In this document: piece after piece, positions 38,350-47,361 of the stretch
Layout of the letters: each line of letters begins with the position of its first letter
How positions within the stretch are numbered: position 1 is the first letter of the stretch
NCBI RefSeq assembly: GCF_014840935.1
Contig: NZ_CP062005.1
Location: 1,674,001-1,738,000 of the forward strand
Direction: 5' to 3'
From: Halomonas sp. YLGW01
GTDB taxonomy: Bacteria > Pseudomonadota > Gammaproteobacteria > Pseudomonadales > Halomonadaceae
DNA length: 64,000 bases
The notes under the pieces: model-generated
Databases searched by the model: none
What the model was told of the DNA's origin: nothing
Seen by the model: only the letters and a program-made list of their open reading frames with translations
Translations under genes and position numbers: made by a program

Positions 38350-39243
38350 TCAGAGGCGGATTCTGGGGGCAATGAAGTCCAGAAAGGCGCCGATCCGTGA
38401 CGACAGCGCCGTGTTGCGGTAATACACCGCCTGCACCTCCTCGCGTCGGTTGGGGCTGATCACCCGATCCGCTAGCAGACTGACCAGGCGCCCCCGGGTC
38501 AGGTCGTCCTGGATCATGAAGCGTGACATGCAGGCGATGCCCTGCCCCGCCAGGCACAGCTGGCGCATCACCTCACCGCTCGAGGTGCTGAGCTGTGGCG
38601 CAATGTTCGGCCCATGGCTATCCAGGCCTTCCACCGGCCAGACGTTCAGGCTGTCCGCGTTGAGAAATCCCAGCAACTGGTGATCGCTCAGGGCCGCCGG
38701 GCTGGCCGGCATGCCGTGACGCTCCAGGTATTGGGGACTCGCCACCAGGTGCAAGGGTGAACGCCCCAGTCGCCGGGCGTGCAGAGTGGAATCCTCGAGG
38801 CTGCCGATGCGAATCGCCACATCGGTGCGTTGCTCGAGCAGGTTGATGATATCGTCCGAGGCCGACAGCTCGAGCTCGATGCCCGGATATTTCTCTCGGA
38901 AGTCCCCGATCAGGGGCACCAGCTGGTGCAGCACGAAGGGCGTGGCCGCATCCACGCGCAGTCGGCCGCTGGGCCGCTCACGGCTCAAGCGGGTCTGCTC
39001 CTCCGCATGTGCCAGCACCGCCAGCCCCTCCCGCACCCGCTCGACGAAGGCACGCCCTTCGCTGGTCAGTGTCACGCTACGCGTGGTGCGATTGAGCAAG
39101 GGTGTGTCGAGCTGTTGCTCCAGACGCTGCACGGCGCGCGATACCTTGGCGACCGGTACCTCCGCCAGCCGTGCCGCCGCACTGAAGCCCCCACTGTCGA
39201 CCACCGCCACCAGCAGGCGAAGATCCTCGGTACGACTCTGCAT
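38350..39243 (-). CDS. LysR-type transcriptional regulator, divergent to MFS exporter
   Basis: A 297-residue regulator. Its N-terminal winged helix has VVDSGGFSAAARLAEVPVAKVSRAVQRLEQQLDTPLLNRTTR, characteristic of the large CrgA/AaeR-like group. It is divergently placed 143 bp from an MFS efflux gene, which is the standard arrangement for control of that gene and the downstream oxidoreductase. Inducer unknown. Confidence 0.92.
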   Translation of the reverse strand: MQSRTEDLRLLVAVVDSGGFSAAARLAEVPVAKVSRAVQRLEQQLDTPLLNRTTRSVTLTSEGRAFVERVREGLAVLAHAEEQTRLSRERPSGRLRVDAATPFVLHQLVPLIGDFREKYPGIELELSASDDIINLLEQRTDVAIRIGSLEDSTLHARRLGRSPLHLVASPQYLERHGMPASPAALSDHQLLGFLNADSLNVWPVEGLDSHGPNIAPQLSTSSGEVMRQLCLAGQGIACMSRFMIQDDLTRGRLVSLLADRVISPNRREEVQAVYYRNTALSSRIGAFLDFIAPRIRL

Positions 39244-39386
39244 GCTCTCTCCATTCGCTCGTGACCACCAGACTATTACGATTTTCGCAAAGGTGTTTTG
39301 GTTTTACCCCTATTTATTGCACAAGCTGGCGGGCGCAGACTCTGCGGCGTTCACATGCCTCGAACGCTCATCAAAGGAGCCCTGCC

Positions 39387-40568
39387 ATGCCCATTGCATT
39401 GTACGCACTGATGCTCAGTGCCTTTGCCATCGGCACCACCGAATTCGTGATTGTCGGTCTGGTGCCCACCATCGCCCAGGATCTGGGCGTCTCGCTGCCC
39501 TCGGCCGGCCTGTTGGTCAGCCTCTACGCCGCCGGGGTCGCCATCGGCGCGCCGGTCCTTACCGCCCTCACGGGACGACTGAATCGCAAGCTGGTGCTGC
39601 TCGGCCTGATGGCCCTGTTCATTGCCGGCAACCTGCTGGCCTGGCAGGCGCCCGGTTACGGCTCCCTGATCACCGCCCGCATTCTCACCGGCCTGGCCCA
39701 TGGGGTGTTCTTCTCCATCGGCTCAACCATCGCCACGAGCCTGGTCAGCAAGAACAAGGAAGCCAGCGCCATCGCGCTCATGTTCACCGGCTTGACCGTG
39801 GCCCTGGTAACGGGCGTGCCACTGGGCACCTGGATCGGACAGAACTTCGGCTGGCGCGCCACCTTCCTGGTGGTCTCTGCACTGGGTGCCGTGGCCCTGA
39901 TCGGCAGCGCCCTGCTGGTCCCGAGCAACCTCAAGCAAGCCGTACCGGCGACCCTTGGCCAGCAACTCAAGGTACTGACCCATCCGCGTCTGCTGCTGGT
40001 CTATCTGATTACCATCCTAGGCTACGGTGGCACCTTCACCGCTTTCACCTACCTGGCACCGATCCTTCAGGACGTCAGTGGGTTCGGCAATAACGCCGTC
40101 AGCCTGATCATGCTGGTCTACGGTGCCTCGGTCGCTGTGGGCAATATCTATGGCGGCAAGCTGGCCGACCGGATGGGCCCCATCCACGCCCTGACCCTGA
40201 TCTTTACTGGCCTTACCGCCATCCTGCTGGTACTGACTCTCTCGGCCAGCCACCCGGTCGCCGCCGTGCTGACGGTGCTGGTCTGGGGCGCCTTTGCCTT
40301 CGGTAACGTGCCGGGCCTGCAGGTCTACGTGGTGCAACAGGCCGAGCGCTTCGTCCCCGAAGCCGTCGATGTCGCCTCCGGCCTCAACATCGCGGCTTTC
40401 AATATCGGCATCGCCCTGGGCTCGGTGGTCGGCGGCTACGTCGTCGATGGCATGGCGCTCACCGATACCGCCTGGATCGGGGCCGGTATCGTCATCCTGG
40501 CCCTGGTCCTGACCCGGCTCTCCGGCAGCCTGGACCGTCGCGGCAACGCTGCCGTCGCCAGCGCGTAA
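39387..40568 (+). CDS. MFS drug/sugar efflux transporter (AraJ/YdhP-like)
   Basis: A 393-residue major facilitator with twelve predicted helices. FAIGTTEFVIVGLVPTIA in helix 1 and the loop motif GRLNRKLVLL after helix 2 put it in the DHA1/AraJ branch. I start at the ATG at 39387 after AAAGGAG; the frame extends to 39261 but that part is not hydrophobic. It is followed by a luciferase-like oxidoreductase 68 bp downstream and regulated in all likelihood by the divergent LysR protein. Confidence 0.92.
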   Translation: MPIALYALMLSAFAIGTTEFVIVGLVPTIAQDLGVSLPSAGLLVSLYAAGVAIGAPVLTALTGRLNRKLVLLGLMALFIAGNLLAWQAPGYGSLITARILTGLAHGVFFSIGSTIATSLVSKNKEASAIALMFTGLTVALVTGVPLGTWIGQNFGWRATFLVVSALGAVALIGSALLVPSNLKQAVPATLGQQLKVLTHPRLLLVYLITILGYGGTFTAFTYLAPILQDVSGFGNNAVSLIMLVYGASVAVGNIYGGKLADRMGPIHALTLIFTGLTAILLVLTLSASHPVAAVLTVLVWGAFAFGNVPGLQVYVVQQAERFVPEAVDVASGLNIAAFNIGIALGSVVGGYVVDGMALTDTAWIGAGIVILALVLTRLSGSLDRRGNAAVASA

Positions 40569-40636
40569 CCCCTCTCGTCGCGCCCGTCCTCCCTAACGAT
40601 GCCGGGCGCGCCTTCCGTTTCCAGGAGATTCTTGCC

Positions 40637-41599
40637 ATGTCATTGACACGACTCACTCAAGGCCCGCTGACCCTCGGGGTGGAGCTGCCGCTGGACCATG
40701 ACTGGAGTGCCAGTGGTGATAACCTCCGCCGGCGGGACGGACGTCCCTTCGGCGTTCCCGATATGGACGCTCATGCCGAGCGCATTGCCCAGGTCGACCG
40801 CCTGGGTTTCCGCGCCGCTTGGCTGCGTGACGTACCGCTCTATGATCCCGCCTTCGGTGATGCCGGCCAGGTCTTCGAGCTGTTCACCTATCTCGGCTAC
40901 CTGGCGCGTCACACCGATCAGCTGCTGCTGGGCACCGCCGCCGCAGTATTACCGTTGCGCCAGCCCTGGCTGGTCCGCAAGGCCGCGGCCACCGTACAGG
41001 CCCTTAGCGGCAACCGGCTGCTGCTGGGAGTCGCCAGTGGCGACCGTCCCGTGGAGTACCCCTTGTTCGGTGAGGACTTTGCCCAGCGCGGCGCCCAGTT
41101 CCGTGATGCGGTCGAGATCCTCAAGGGCCAGACCGACGCGCAGCTGTCATCAGGCCAGGCGCTATTGCCCCACGCGCCTCAACCGCCTCTTCTTGTGGCC
41201 GGTCTCGCCCAGCAGACGCCCCATTGGGTCGGTGAGCAGATGGACGGCTGGCTCGCTTACCCCGGCACGCCACAGGACCACGTCAAGCGCGTCGAGCTGT
41301 GGCGCCAAGTCGCCGGTGGCAAGCCCTATGTGAGCTTCATCCATCTGGATCTACTCGAGCGCCCCGATGCCCCCACGACCCGGCACCGCTTCGGCATCAG
41401 TGCCGGCCGTGAGGGCCTGATCCGCGAGCTCGAGGCGATGCAGGCGGCCGGCGTGAACCACATCGGCCTACATTTCCGCCGCAACCAGCGCCCCCTTGAC
41501 GAGACCCTCGAGGAGATCGGCCATGAAGTGCTGCCGCATTTCCAGAGCCAGGCGTCCACTATCGACACTCACTATGAGGAAACCGCCGATGTCGACTGA
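40637..41599 (+). CDS. LLM-class (luciferase-like) flavin-dependent oxidoreductase
   Basis: A 320-residue TIM-barrel oxidoreductase of the bacterial luciferase superfamily. TLGVELPLDHDW, DRLGFRAAWLRDVPL and LLLGVASGDRPVEYPLFG are characteristic of the subgroup that pairs with quinone reductases and MFS exporters. Its end overlaps the start of the quinone-reductase fragment by eleven bases, so an intact version of that gene would have been translated with it. Substrate unknown. Confidence 0.88.
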   Translation: MSLTRLTQGPLTLGVELPLDHDWSASGDNLRRRDGRPFGVPDMDAHAERIAQVDRLGFRAAWLRDVPLYDPAFGDAGQVFELFTYLGYLARHTDQLLLGTAAAVLPLRQPWLVRKAAATVQALSGNRLLLGVASGDRPVEYPLFGEDFAQRGAQFRDAVEILKGQTDAQLSSGQALLPHAPQPPLLVAGLAQQTPHWVGEQMDGWLAYPGTPQDHVKRVELWRQVAGGKPYVSFIHLDLLERPDAPTTRHRFGISAGREGLIRELEAMQAAGVNHIGLHFRRNQRPLDETLEEIGHEVLPHFQSQASTIDTHYEETADVD

Positions 41600-41825
41600 A
41601 CACCCTGCCCTTCCCGAGAGCTTCGAGGCCTGGACCTGGTCAGGACCCGGCGAACCCGAGGACCTTAAGCGAGCGCGTCTCGCCCTGGAGACGCCCGGCG
41701 ATCAGGAGGTGATCGTCGCGACCCGCGCAATCGGGCTTAACCCGGTAGACTGGAAGTTCATCGCCATGGACAGCGCCCTGTGGCAGGCCGGCAGCGATGC
41801 CGACTGGGCCGAGCATACCACCTGA
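41589..41825 (+). pseudogene. Truncated NADPH:quinone oxidoreductase-like fragment
   Basis: The 78-residue open frame begins as a medium-chain dehydrogenase/quinone reductase (LALETPGDQEVIVATRAIGLNPVDWKFI), similar in pattern to the full gene at 47362 (SVNPVDYKI), but stops where the catalytic and nucleotide-binding domains should continue; such enzymes run to about 310-340 residues. No continuation in another frame is seen in the roughly 100 bases before the TetR gene. It is most simply a deletion remnant. Confidence 0.75.
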
Positions 41826-41873
41826 CCGTTTGCCCCCTGATGTCAGCCCGGAAGACCAACATCGGGATCGATT

Positions 41874-41925
41874 GACCTCACGGCAGGAGTAGGTAGACTG
41901 GTCTACCTACTCCTGCCGTGAGGTC
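41874..41925. promoter_or_regulatory. 52-bp palindrome (25-bp arms) before the TetR gene
   Basis: Arms 41874-41898 and 41901-41925 are exact reverse complements around a two-base centre. The middle, GTAGACTGGTCTAC, resembles TetR-family operators. The right arm ends three bases before the ATG at 41929 and includes the GAGG ribosome site, so an mRNA hairpin could mask translation as well as the DNA binding a repressor. Confidence 0.8.
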
Positions 41926-41928
41926 CTC

Positions 41929-42516
41929 ATGCCACGCCCAACTTCTAACGCACCAACAAGCGCCCAGCAGCGCCTCATCGACGCGGCCGCCGAGCTGTTC
42001 TACAACGACGGCATCACCGCGACCGGCATCGATGCCATCGTCAAGCAAGCCGGTGTCGCCAAGAAGAGCCTGTACAACAACTTCGCCTCTAAGGCCGCCC
42101 TGGTGGCGACCTACCTGGAAGTGCGTCATGCGGAATGGCTCGATCTCTACGCGGCGCGGCTGCTCAAGGCCAACACCTCCAAAGACAGGGTCCTTGCTGT
42201 CTTCCTGGCCTATGAGGATCATGCCGAGCACGCCTACACACGTGGCTTTCGCGGCTGCGGGCTCCTGAATGCCGCGGCCGAACTCCCCGCGGATGACGCC
42301 GGCCGAGCGGTGGTGAGGCAACACAAGCAGCAGATCGAGGGCTTGCTGGCCGACCATCTCAATGAGCTGTTCCACGATCCGGAGCGGGCCAAGCAACTGG
42401 CACAGCACCTCGCCTTCCTGCTTGAGGGCGCCATGGCCAGGGCGGGCCTGGAAGGCCGTAGCGACTGCCTGCACCACGCCCGCGCCATGGCATCGGCCAT
42501 GCTGGAGGCGTCATGA
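41929..42516 (+). CDS. TetR-family transcriptional repressor
   Basis: A 195-residue repressor. The N-terminal HTH (about 12-58) is AAELFYNDGITATGIDAIVKQAGVAKKSLYNNFASKAAL; the ligand domain includes RGFRGCGLLNAAAELP. The 52-bp palindrome ends just before its start and is a candidate autoregulatory site. It overlaps the EamA transporter gene by four bases (ATGA), so repressor and exporter are translated together and the exporter probably serves the inducer. Confidence 0.92.
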   Translation: MPRPTSNAPTSAQQRLIDAAAELFYNDGITATGIDAIVKQAGVAKKSLYNNFASKAALVATYLEVRHAEWLDLYAARLLKANTSKDRVLAVFLAYEDHAEHAYTRGFRGCGLLNAAAELPADDAGRAVVRQHKQQIEGLLADHLNELFHDPERAKQLAQHLAFLLEGAMARAGLEGRSDCLHHARAMASAMLEAS

Positions 42517-43457
42517 CACGGGACGCAAAGGAACGACAACTGGGTATCTTCACCGTCCTGCTGGCCGCGGTGCTGTGGGGCACGACCGGTACCGCAGCGA
42601 CCTTCGCTCCGGACGTCAGTGCCGTGGCCATCGGCGCGGTCGCCATGGGCGGCGGCGGATTGATGCAGGCCATGCTCTCGGCGGGCGGAATCCGACGTCA
42701 CCTGACTCAGATCAAGGCACACTGGCACTGGCTCTTGGTAGGGGCGATCGCCGTGGCCATCTACCCGCTAGCCTTCTATGCCTCCATGCGCCTGGCCGGC
42801 GTGACCATCGGCACGGTGGTCTCCATCGGCTCGGCGCCGCTGCTCTCGGCGCTGATCGAGTACCGTCTGGACGGGTTACGCCTCGGTGCTCGCTGGATGA
42901 TCGGTGCCGGGTTTGGGCTATCGGGCATGCTGCTGCTGTGTCTGGCCGAAGGCTCGGGCCACATGCCCAGTGGAACGGCAACGGCCGTGATCCCGGGCAC
43001 CCTGCTGGGCTTGCTGGCCGGACTCAGCTATGCCCTGTATTCCTGGACCGCGCGCCGCCTGATGCAGCAGGGCATCGCCTCCCGTGCCGCCATGGGCGCC
43101 ACCTTCGGCATCGGCGGCCTGATGCTGTTGCCGGTGTTATTGCTGACCGGGGCACCGCTATTGGCTTCCTGGGGCAACGCGGCTGTCGGTCTCTACATGG
43201 CGTTCGTCCCTATGCTGCTGGGATATCTCTGCTTCGGCCACGGCTTGGCGCGTATTCCGGCCAGCACCGCCACTACTATCACCCTGTTCGAACCCGTCGT
43301 GGCAGCCTGCCTGGCAGTGGCCATCGTTGGCGAGCGACTGCCGGCCATGGGCTGGGGCGGCATAGCGCTGATCCTAGCCTGCTTAGTGTGTATAAGCGCG
43401 CCTGTCGGCAGCACTCGCTCACCGGCGCAACAGCCAGGCCACCAGCCGTCTCACTGA
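42513..43457 (+). CDS. EamA (DMT) family transporter
   Basis: A 314-residue ten-helix drug/metabolite transporter made of two EamA repeats. LLAAVLWGTTGTAATFAP opens repeat 1 and LAGLSYALYSWTARRLM opens repeat 2, with the FEPVVAACLAVAIVGERL ending typical of the RhaT/EamA group. The final 20 residues are hydrophilic. It is coupled to the upstream TetR gene. Substrate unknown. Confidence 0.9.
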   Translation: MTRDAKERQLGIFTVLLAAVLWGTTGTAATFAPDVSAVAIGAVAMGGGGLMQAMLSAGGIRRHLTQIKAHWHWLLVGAIAVAIYPLAFYASMRLAGVTIGTVVSIGSAPLLSALIEYRLDGLRLGARWMIGAGFGLSGMLLLCLAEGSGHMPSGTATAVIPGTLLGLLAGLSYALYSWTARRLMQQGIASRAAMGATFGIGGLMLLPVLLLTGAPLLASWGNAAVGLYMAFVPMLLGYLCFGHGLARIPASTATTITLFEPVVAACLAVAIVGERLPAMGWGGIALILACLVCISAPVGSTRSPAQQPGHQPSH

Positions 43458-43609
43458 TGACGTCTGCAGACCTAAACCACAGGGAAGACGACAGCCAGGT
43501 GATAAAATGAGCTTGCTAACGAACACCCTGGCACGCTAGGGTGTGGCCATCGTCGTCATCCGACGCCTCCAACACACTCAGCAGCTACAGCCTGCTCAAG
43601 GAGAATGAC

Positions 43610-43933
43610 ATGGCCAACCTGAAAGCCGTGACCGATAGCAATTACACCCAAGACGTCATCGAGAGCAGTGCTCCCGTGCTGGTCAAGTTCTGGGCACCGT
43701 GGTGCGGTCCCTGCAAGATGCTGGATCCCGTCGTCGAGTCGATCGCCGAAGAACGAGGCGACGCCCTGAAGGTCGTCACCATCAACGTCGACGATGCACC
43801 GGATCTGGCCGCCAAGAATGGCGTGCGTGGTCTGCCGACCATTGCCTTGTTCAAGGGCGGTGAAAAGGTCGACGCCCTGACCGGCGTCCAGCCGAAGGAA
43901 CAGTTCGATGCCATGCTGGCTCGTCACGCCTGA
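43610..43933 (+). CDS. trxA: Thioredoxin
   Basis: A 107-residue thioredoxin with the active site WCGPC (Cys32, Cys35) and the cis-proline in GLPTIALFKGG. It reduces protein disulfides in the cytosol. I start at the ATG at 43610 after AAGGAG. A TAAAAT at 43503-43508, preceded by TG one base before, resembles an extended -10 box. The gene ends before a strong terminator. Confidence 0.96.
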   Translation: MANLKAVTDSNYTQDVIESSAPVLVKFWAPWCGPCKMLDPVVESIAEERGDALKVVTINVDDAPDLAAKNGVRGLPTIALFKGGEKVDALTGVQPKEQFDAMLARHA

Positions 43934-43980
43934 CCCTTTCGGATCAAGCGGCTCCCGTTCCCCGGGTAGCCAATGACAAG

Positions 43981-44015
43981 CGCCCAGGCCCTGCTCTCGC
44001 AGGCCTGGGCGTTTT
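43981..44015 (+). terminator. Rho-independent terminator of trxA
   Basis: CGCCCAGGC pairs with GCCTGGGCG across CCTGCTCTCGCAG (inner CTG/CAG pairs too), followed at once by TTTT. Confidence 0.9.
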
Positions 44016-44126
44016 CGTGTCTGCCCCCTCTCCGGTGTTTTGACAGGCCAGTCGTGCCCCGTCCGCCTATCATGAAGGAATAAGCCACGCGGCCAGGATG
44101 CCGCGTTTCCTGAGGCCAGGCGCCTC

Positions 44127-44840
44127 ATGATGGCCCAGCGCGTACCGGAGATCACAAGGGGCGGTGCTGGCCCGGGCGGCGGGCATCCTGCCATGAAGCA
44201 CTGGTTCGGCCATCTCTCGAAACGCGCCCGCGAGGCGCGCCAGACGCCCGACGAGCGATTCCATGCCGCCGTCCGGCGTTATACGACGCAGGTCGCCGCC
44301 ATCACCCGCGACGTCTTGCCAGCCCTGCGCCGCACCGTCGAGCTATCGGCAAGAGAGGAGTCGCCAGGCGTATTGATCGAGCGACTGGAACAGGTAGATC
44401 ATCGTTTGATGGCCAAGCATTACCAGGTGTTGCACCTGGAACGCCGCGCCAAGCATTACCGGCATGCCGCCATGCGCGCCCTCAAGCGCCAACCCGAGGC
44501 CCACGAGAATGCCCTGCACCTCTCCGACATCGCCTTCGCCGACGCTCGTCGGCTCGCCGGCCAAGTACTGGACGAGATAGATCGCCTGCAGCGGGTCACG
44601 CGTGCCCTGACACGCGGCGGTCATCCAGATAAGGCCCTGTCCATGCTCGCCGATCATGACACTCGCCCTGCAATGACCCCATCGCCCGAACCGCCCGACG
44701 ACAGACGGAGATCGCGAGCCCTAGCATCCGCCACTGCGGCATCCGTGCTGCACCCGGCAACCCCGAGCATGATCGTGAAGCCTCTCTCGGAGGAAGAGTG
44801 GCACGCGGCCCATCAGCCGCCGGACGAGGATCGTTCTTGA
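44127..44840 (+). CDS. Hypothetical protein, helical, cytosolic
   Basis: I do not recognise this 237-residue protein. It is rich in Arg, Ala, His and Glu and predicted to be mostly helical between about 30 and 170 (RFHAAVRRYTTQVAAITRDVLPALRR, HYQVLHLERRAKHYRHAAMRALKR). A flexible Pro/Ser/Arg tail closes with VKPLSEEEWHAAHQPPDEDRS. No signal or membrane segment is seen. Codon use looks native. The start is uncertain: the ATG at 44127 has a distant GAGG, the ATG at 44193 none. It stands alone between trxA and a LysR gene. Confidence 0.55.
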   Translation: MMAQRVPEITRGGAGPGGGHPAMKHWFGHLSKRAREARQTPDERFHAAVRRYTTQVAAITRDVLPALRRTVELSAREESPGVLIERLEQVDHRLMAKHYQVLHLERRAKHYRHAAMRALKRQPEAHENALHLSDIAFADARRLAGQVLDEIDRLQRVTRALTRGGHPDKALSMLADHDTRPAMTPSPEPPDDRRRSRALASATAASVLHPATPSMIVKPLSEEEWHAAHQPPDEDRS

Positions 44841-44961
44841 AGGACACTTCCTTCGCTTTTCTCTCGCCGCCCTTTCGTCAACCTCTCGCCGAGCCAGGAA
44901 GGCGAGCCAGAAAGACGAGCCCTGCCCCGTCCTCACGCCCCGCAAGACTGTCTCCAAAGGC

Positions 44962-45870
44962 TCAACGCTTACACGGCAGTGTGTCCAGTGCCTCAAAGGT
45001 CTCAACCAGGTGATCGGCGAGCGCCTTGACCCGATGGGGCTGCGTCCGCGCAGGCGGGAACAGCAGCTGTACCGGGGCCGGGGACGCCGCGTAATCGGCC
45101 AGCAGCTCGATCAGGCGGCCGCTGCGGATGTCGTCCACCACATCCAGTTCCGACTTGAGAACGATCCCCAGGCCTTCAAGCCCCCATTGACGGACCATCG
45201 CACCATCATTGGCGACGCGATTGCCACTGACCGTCACCACCTGAGGACCCGCCGACGTCTCGAATCGCCATTCATTATCGAGGTTCTGCCCGAAACGCAT
45301 CATCAAACAATTATGCGACTTGAGGTCGGTGGGCTGACGGGGCTCGGCGTGAGCATCGAGATAAGCGGGTGACGCACATACCAGCCGCCTGGCACCCCCC
45401 AGCGAGCGTACCCTCAAGGTGCTGTCCATGATGGTCCCGAAGCGCAATGCCAGATCGATGCCCTCCCCCACGATATCGACATAGCCGTCCGACAGCAGCA
45501 GTTCGATCCTGATGCCCGGGTACCTGCCCTGGAACTCGGTCAGGGCACGCGAGATCAGATGGCGCCCGGTATCGCTCGGCGCGCTAACGCGGATAGGCCC
45601 GGTCAGAGACTCGGCACCGAAACGGATGCGGCTATCCAGATCGGCCACGCCGTTCAGCAGCTCCCGGGCGCCTTCGACCAGGGTGCGCCCCTCTTCGGTG
45701 AGGCTGATGGCGCGGGTGGTGCGGTTCAGCAACACCACCCCGTAGTGGGCTTCCAGCGCGGCCAGGCGTTCCGAGACGGACGTCGGCGACAGACCGACCT
45801 CGCGCCCCGCCGCCGTCAGGCTGCCTTTCTCCACGATGGTCAGGAACAGCGCAATGTTATCGAGCAGCAT
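44962..45870 (-). CDS. LysR-type transcriptional regulator
   Basis: A 302-residue regulator with NIALFLTIVEKGSLTAAGREVGLSPTSVSERLAALEAHYGVVLLNRTTRAI as its winged helix and a complete effector domain. It is divergent from the Yellow-family gene at 46052 across 181 bp, which together with the dehydrogenase at 47362 is its likely target. Inducer unknown. Confidence 0.92.
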   Translation of the reverse strand: MLLDNIALFLTIVEKGSLTAAGREVGLSPTSVSERLAALEAHYGVVLLNRTTRAISLTEEGRTLVEGARELLNGVADLDSRIRFGAESLTGPIRVSAPSDTGRHLISRALTEFQGRYPGIRIELLLSDGYVDIVGEGIDLALRFGTIMDSTLRVRSLGGARRLVCASPAYLDAHAEPRQPTDLKSHNCLMMRFGQNLDNEWRFETSAGPQVVTVSGNRVANDGAMVRQWGLEGLGIVLKSELDVVDDIRSGRLIELLADYAASPAPVQLLFPPARTQPHRVKALADHLVETFEALDTLPCKR

Positions 45871-46051
45871 TCTACGGTTTCACCGAAATATATTTGCGTT
45901 CTCAGGCCGTTTATCCGCCTGCAGCACATGCCTAGCATACCTCACATAGCACGACGCCGCGGCCCGATACGGTTCACCTCTGCTTTTCCGTCGCGTTGCC
46001 ATGTCCACAAAGAATACTGCGATCTCGCCTTGTCAGGCTCTGGAGTCCAAC

Positions 46052-47155
46052 ATGAACGTACCTCGAAGAAAGACCACTGCACTGCTCGCCGCCATGGCCG
46101 CCAGCGTTTTCAGCCTTCCCGGCATGGCCCAAGAACTGAAGACATATGCTTCCCTGAGCGATACGCGCCCGGGCAACATCACCGTGCTGGAGAACAATCG
46201 GGTCATCATCACCCAGCAGCCGCTGGATAACCCAACACTTCGCGTGGTGGAGGTTGCCCCGGATGGCACCAAGCGTCCCTTCCCGACCCAGGACTGGGCC
46301 GACGGGCCCGACATCGGAGAGGTAGGCATTGCCGCGACCATCGGTATCGACACCGATAGCAACGGTGTGGTCTGGATCCTGGACATGGGTGACCAGAACA
46401 ATCCGGCCCAGTTGGTGGGATGGGACACCCGTGCCAACGAGTTGCACAAGGTGATTACGATTCCCGCAGATGCCACCCTACCGATCTCCTTCCTGCAGGA
46501 TTTCGCCATCGACGAAAAGCGCGGCAAGATCTACATCGCCGACATGACCTTTACCGCACCGGCGACGGACATGCGCCCAGCCTTCGTGGTAGTGGATATC
46601 GAAACCGGGGAGGCGCGCCGGGTGTTACAGGCCGCCCCGCCCCTGATGCCGGTCTATCATGACGTCGTGATCGTTGGCCAGCCAATGGCGGCCCAGGGTA
46701 CAGACGGCGGTGAGCCGACGCCCTGGCACCTGGCCATGAATGCCATCTCCATCGACCCTGCCTTCGAGCATGTCTATTTCGGCACCGTTAATGGCAGCAC
46801 TATCTTCCGTCTTCCCGCCGCCGCCCTGGCCGACCCGACCCTTGAAGACGAGCAACGCATCGAGCACATCGAGCCGTATGCCGACAAGCGTCCCAACGAC
46901 GGCTTCATCTACTCTGCTGGGCTGGATGGCGTGGTATCGGGGGACATCGAGCAGCACGCCGTGACCCTTTCCACACCGGATGCCATGACTACCCTGGCGC
47001 AGGACGAGGAGCACCTGCGTTGGCCGGACGGCTTCGCCTACGGCCCAGATGGCACGCTCTACATCACATCGAATCAACTCAACACCCATCCGGCGTTGAA
47101 TGCCGGCGAAGATGGCAGCGACCGTCAGTACTACATCATGACGTTGTCGCCCTGA
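46052..47155 (+). CDS. Yellow/major royal jelly family (L-dopachrome tautomerase-related) exported protein
   Basis: A 367-residue protein with a signal peptide ending at GMAQE (about residue 27). The mature part is a six-bladed propeller of the Yellow/MRJP type: ADGPDIGEVGIAATIGIDTDSNGVVWILDMG, DFAIDEKRGKIYIADM and GTVNGSTIFRLPAAAL are in family order, ending with WPDGFAYGPDGTLYITSNQL. Bacterial members have no settled function; ligand binding in the periplasm is plausible. I start at the ATG at 46052, seven bases after GGAG. Confidence 0.82.
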   Translation: MNVPRRKTTALLAAMAASVFSLPGMAQELKTYASLSDTRPGNITVLENNRVIITQQPLDNPTLRVVEVAPDGTKRPFPTQDWADGPDIGEVGIAATIGIDTDSNGVVWILDMGDQNNPAQLVGWDTRANELHKVITIPADATLPISFLQDFAIDEKRGKIYIADMTFTAPATDMRPAFVVVDIETGEARRVLQAAPPLMPVYHDVVIVGQPMAAQGTDGGEPTPWHLAMNAISIDPAFEHVYFGTVNGSTIFRLPAAALADPTLEDEQRIEHIEPYADKRPNDGFIYSAGLDGVVSGDIEQHAVTLSTPDAMTTLAQDEEHLRWPDGFAYGPDGTLYITSNQLNTHPALNAGEDGSDRQYYIMTLSP

Positions 47156-47361
47156 CCCCGAGCACATCAGAGAAGCGGAAAGGTTCACCCCGTGATTATG
47201 CGGAAACTCCAAATTATCTCTTCGCTTTTCGCCTGTTTTTCCGGCATTTCGACATGATTATGATACCCGTCACCGATGACGACGGGCGCTGCTCCCTACT
47301 GCCGGGCACGGCATCCGCCCACGTCGCATAGCCCCATCCCCACTTCACAGAGAGTGACACC

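Noticed and set aside
41826-41928. Frameshifted continuation of the quinone-reductase fragment
   Set aside because: None of the three forward frames in the gap reads like the missing dehydrogenase part, and the palindrome takes up half of it.
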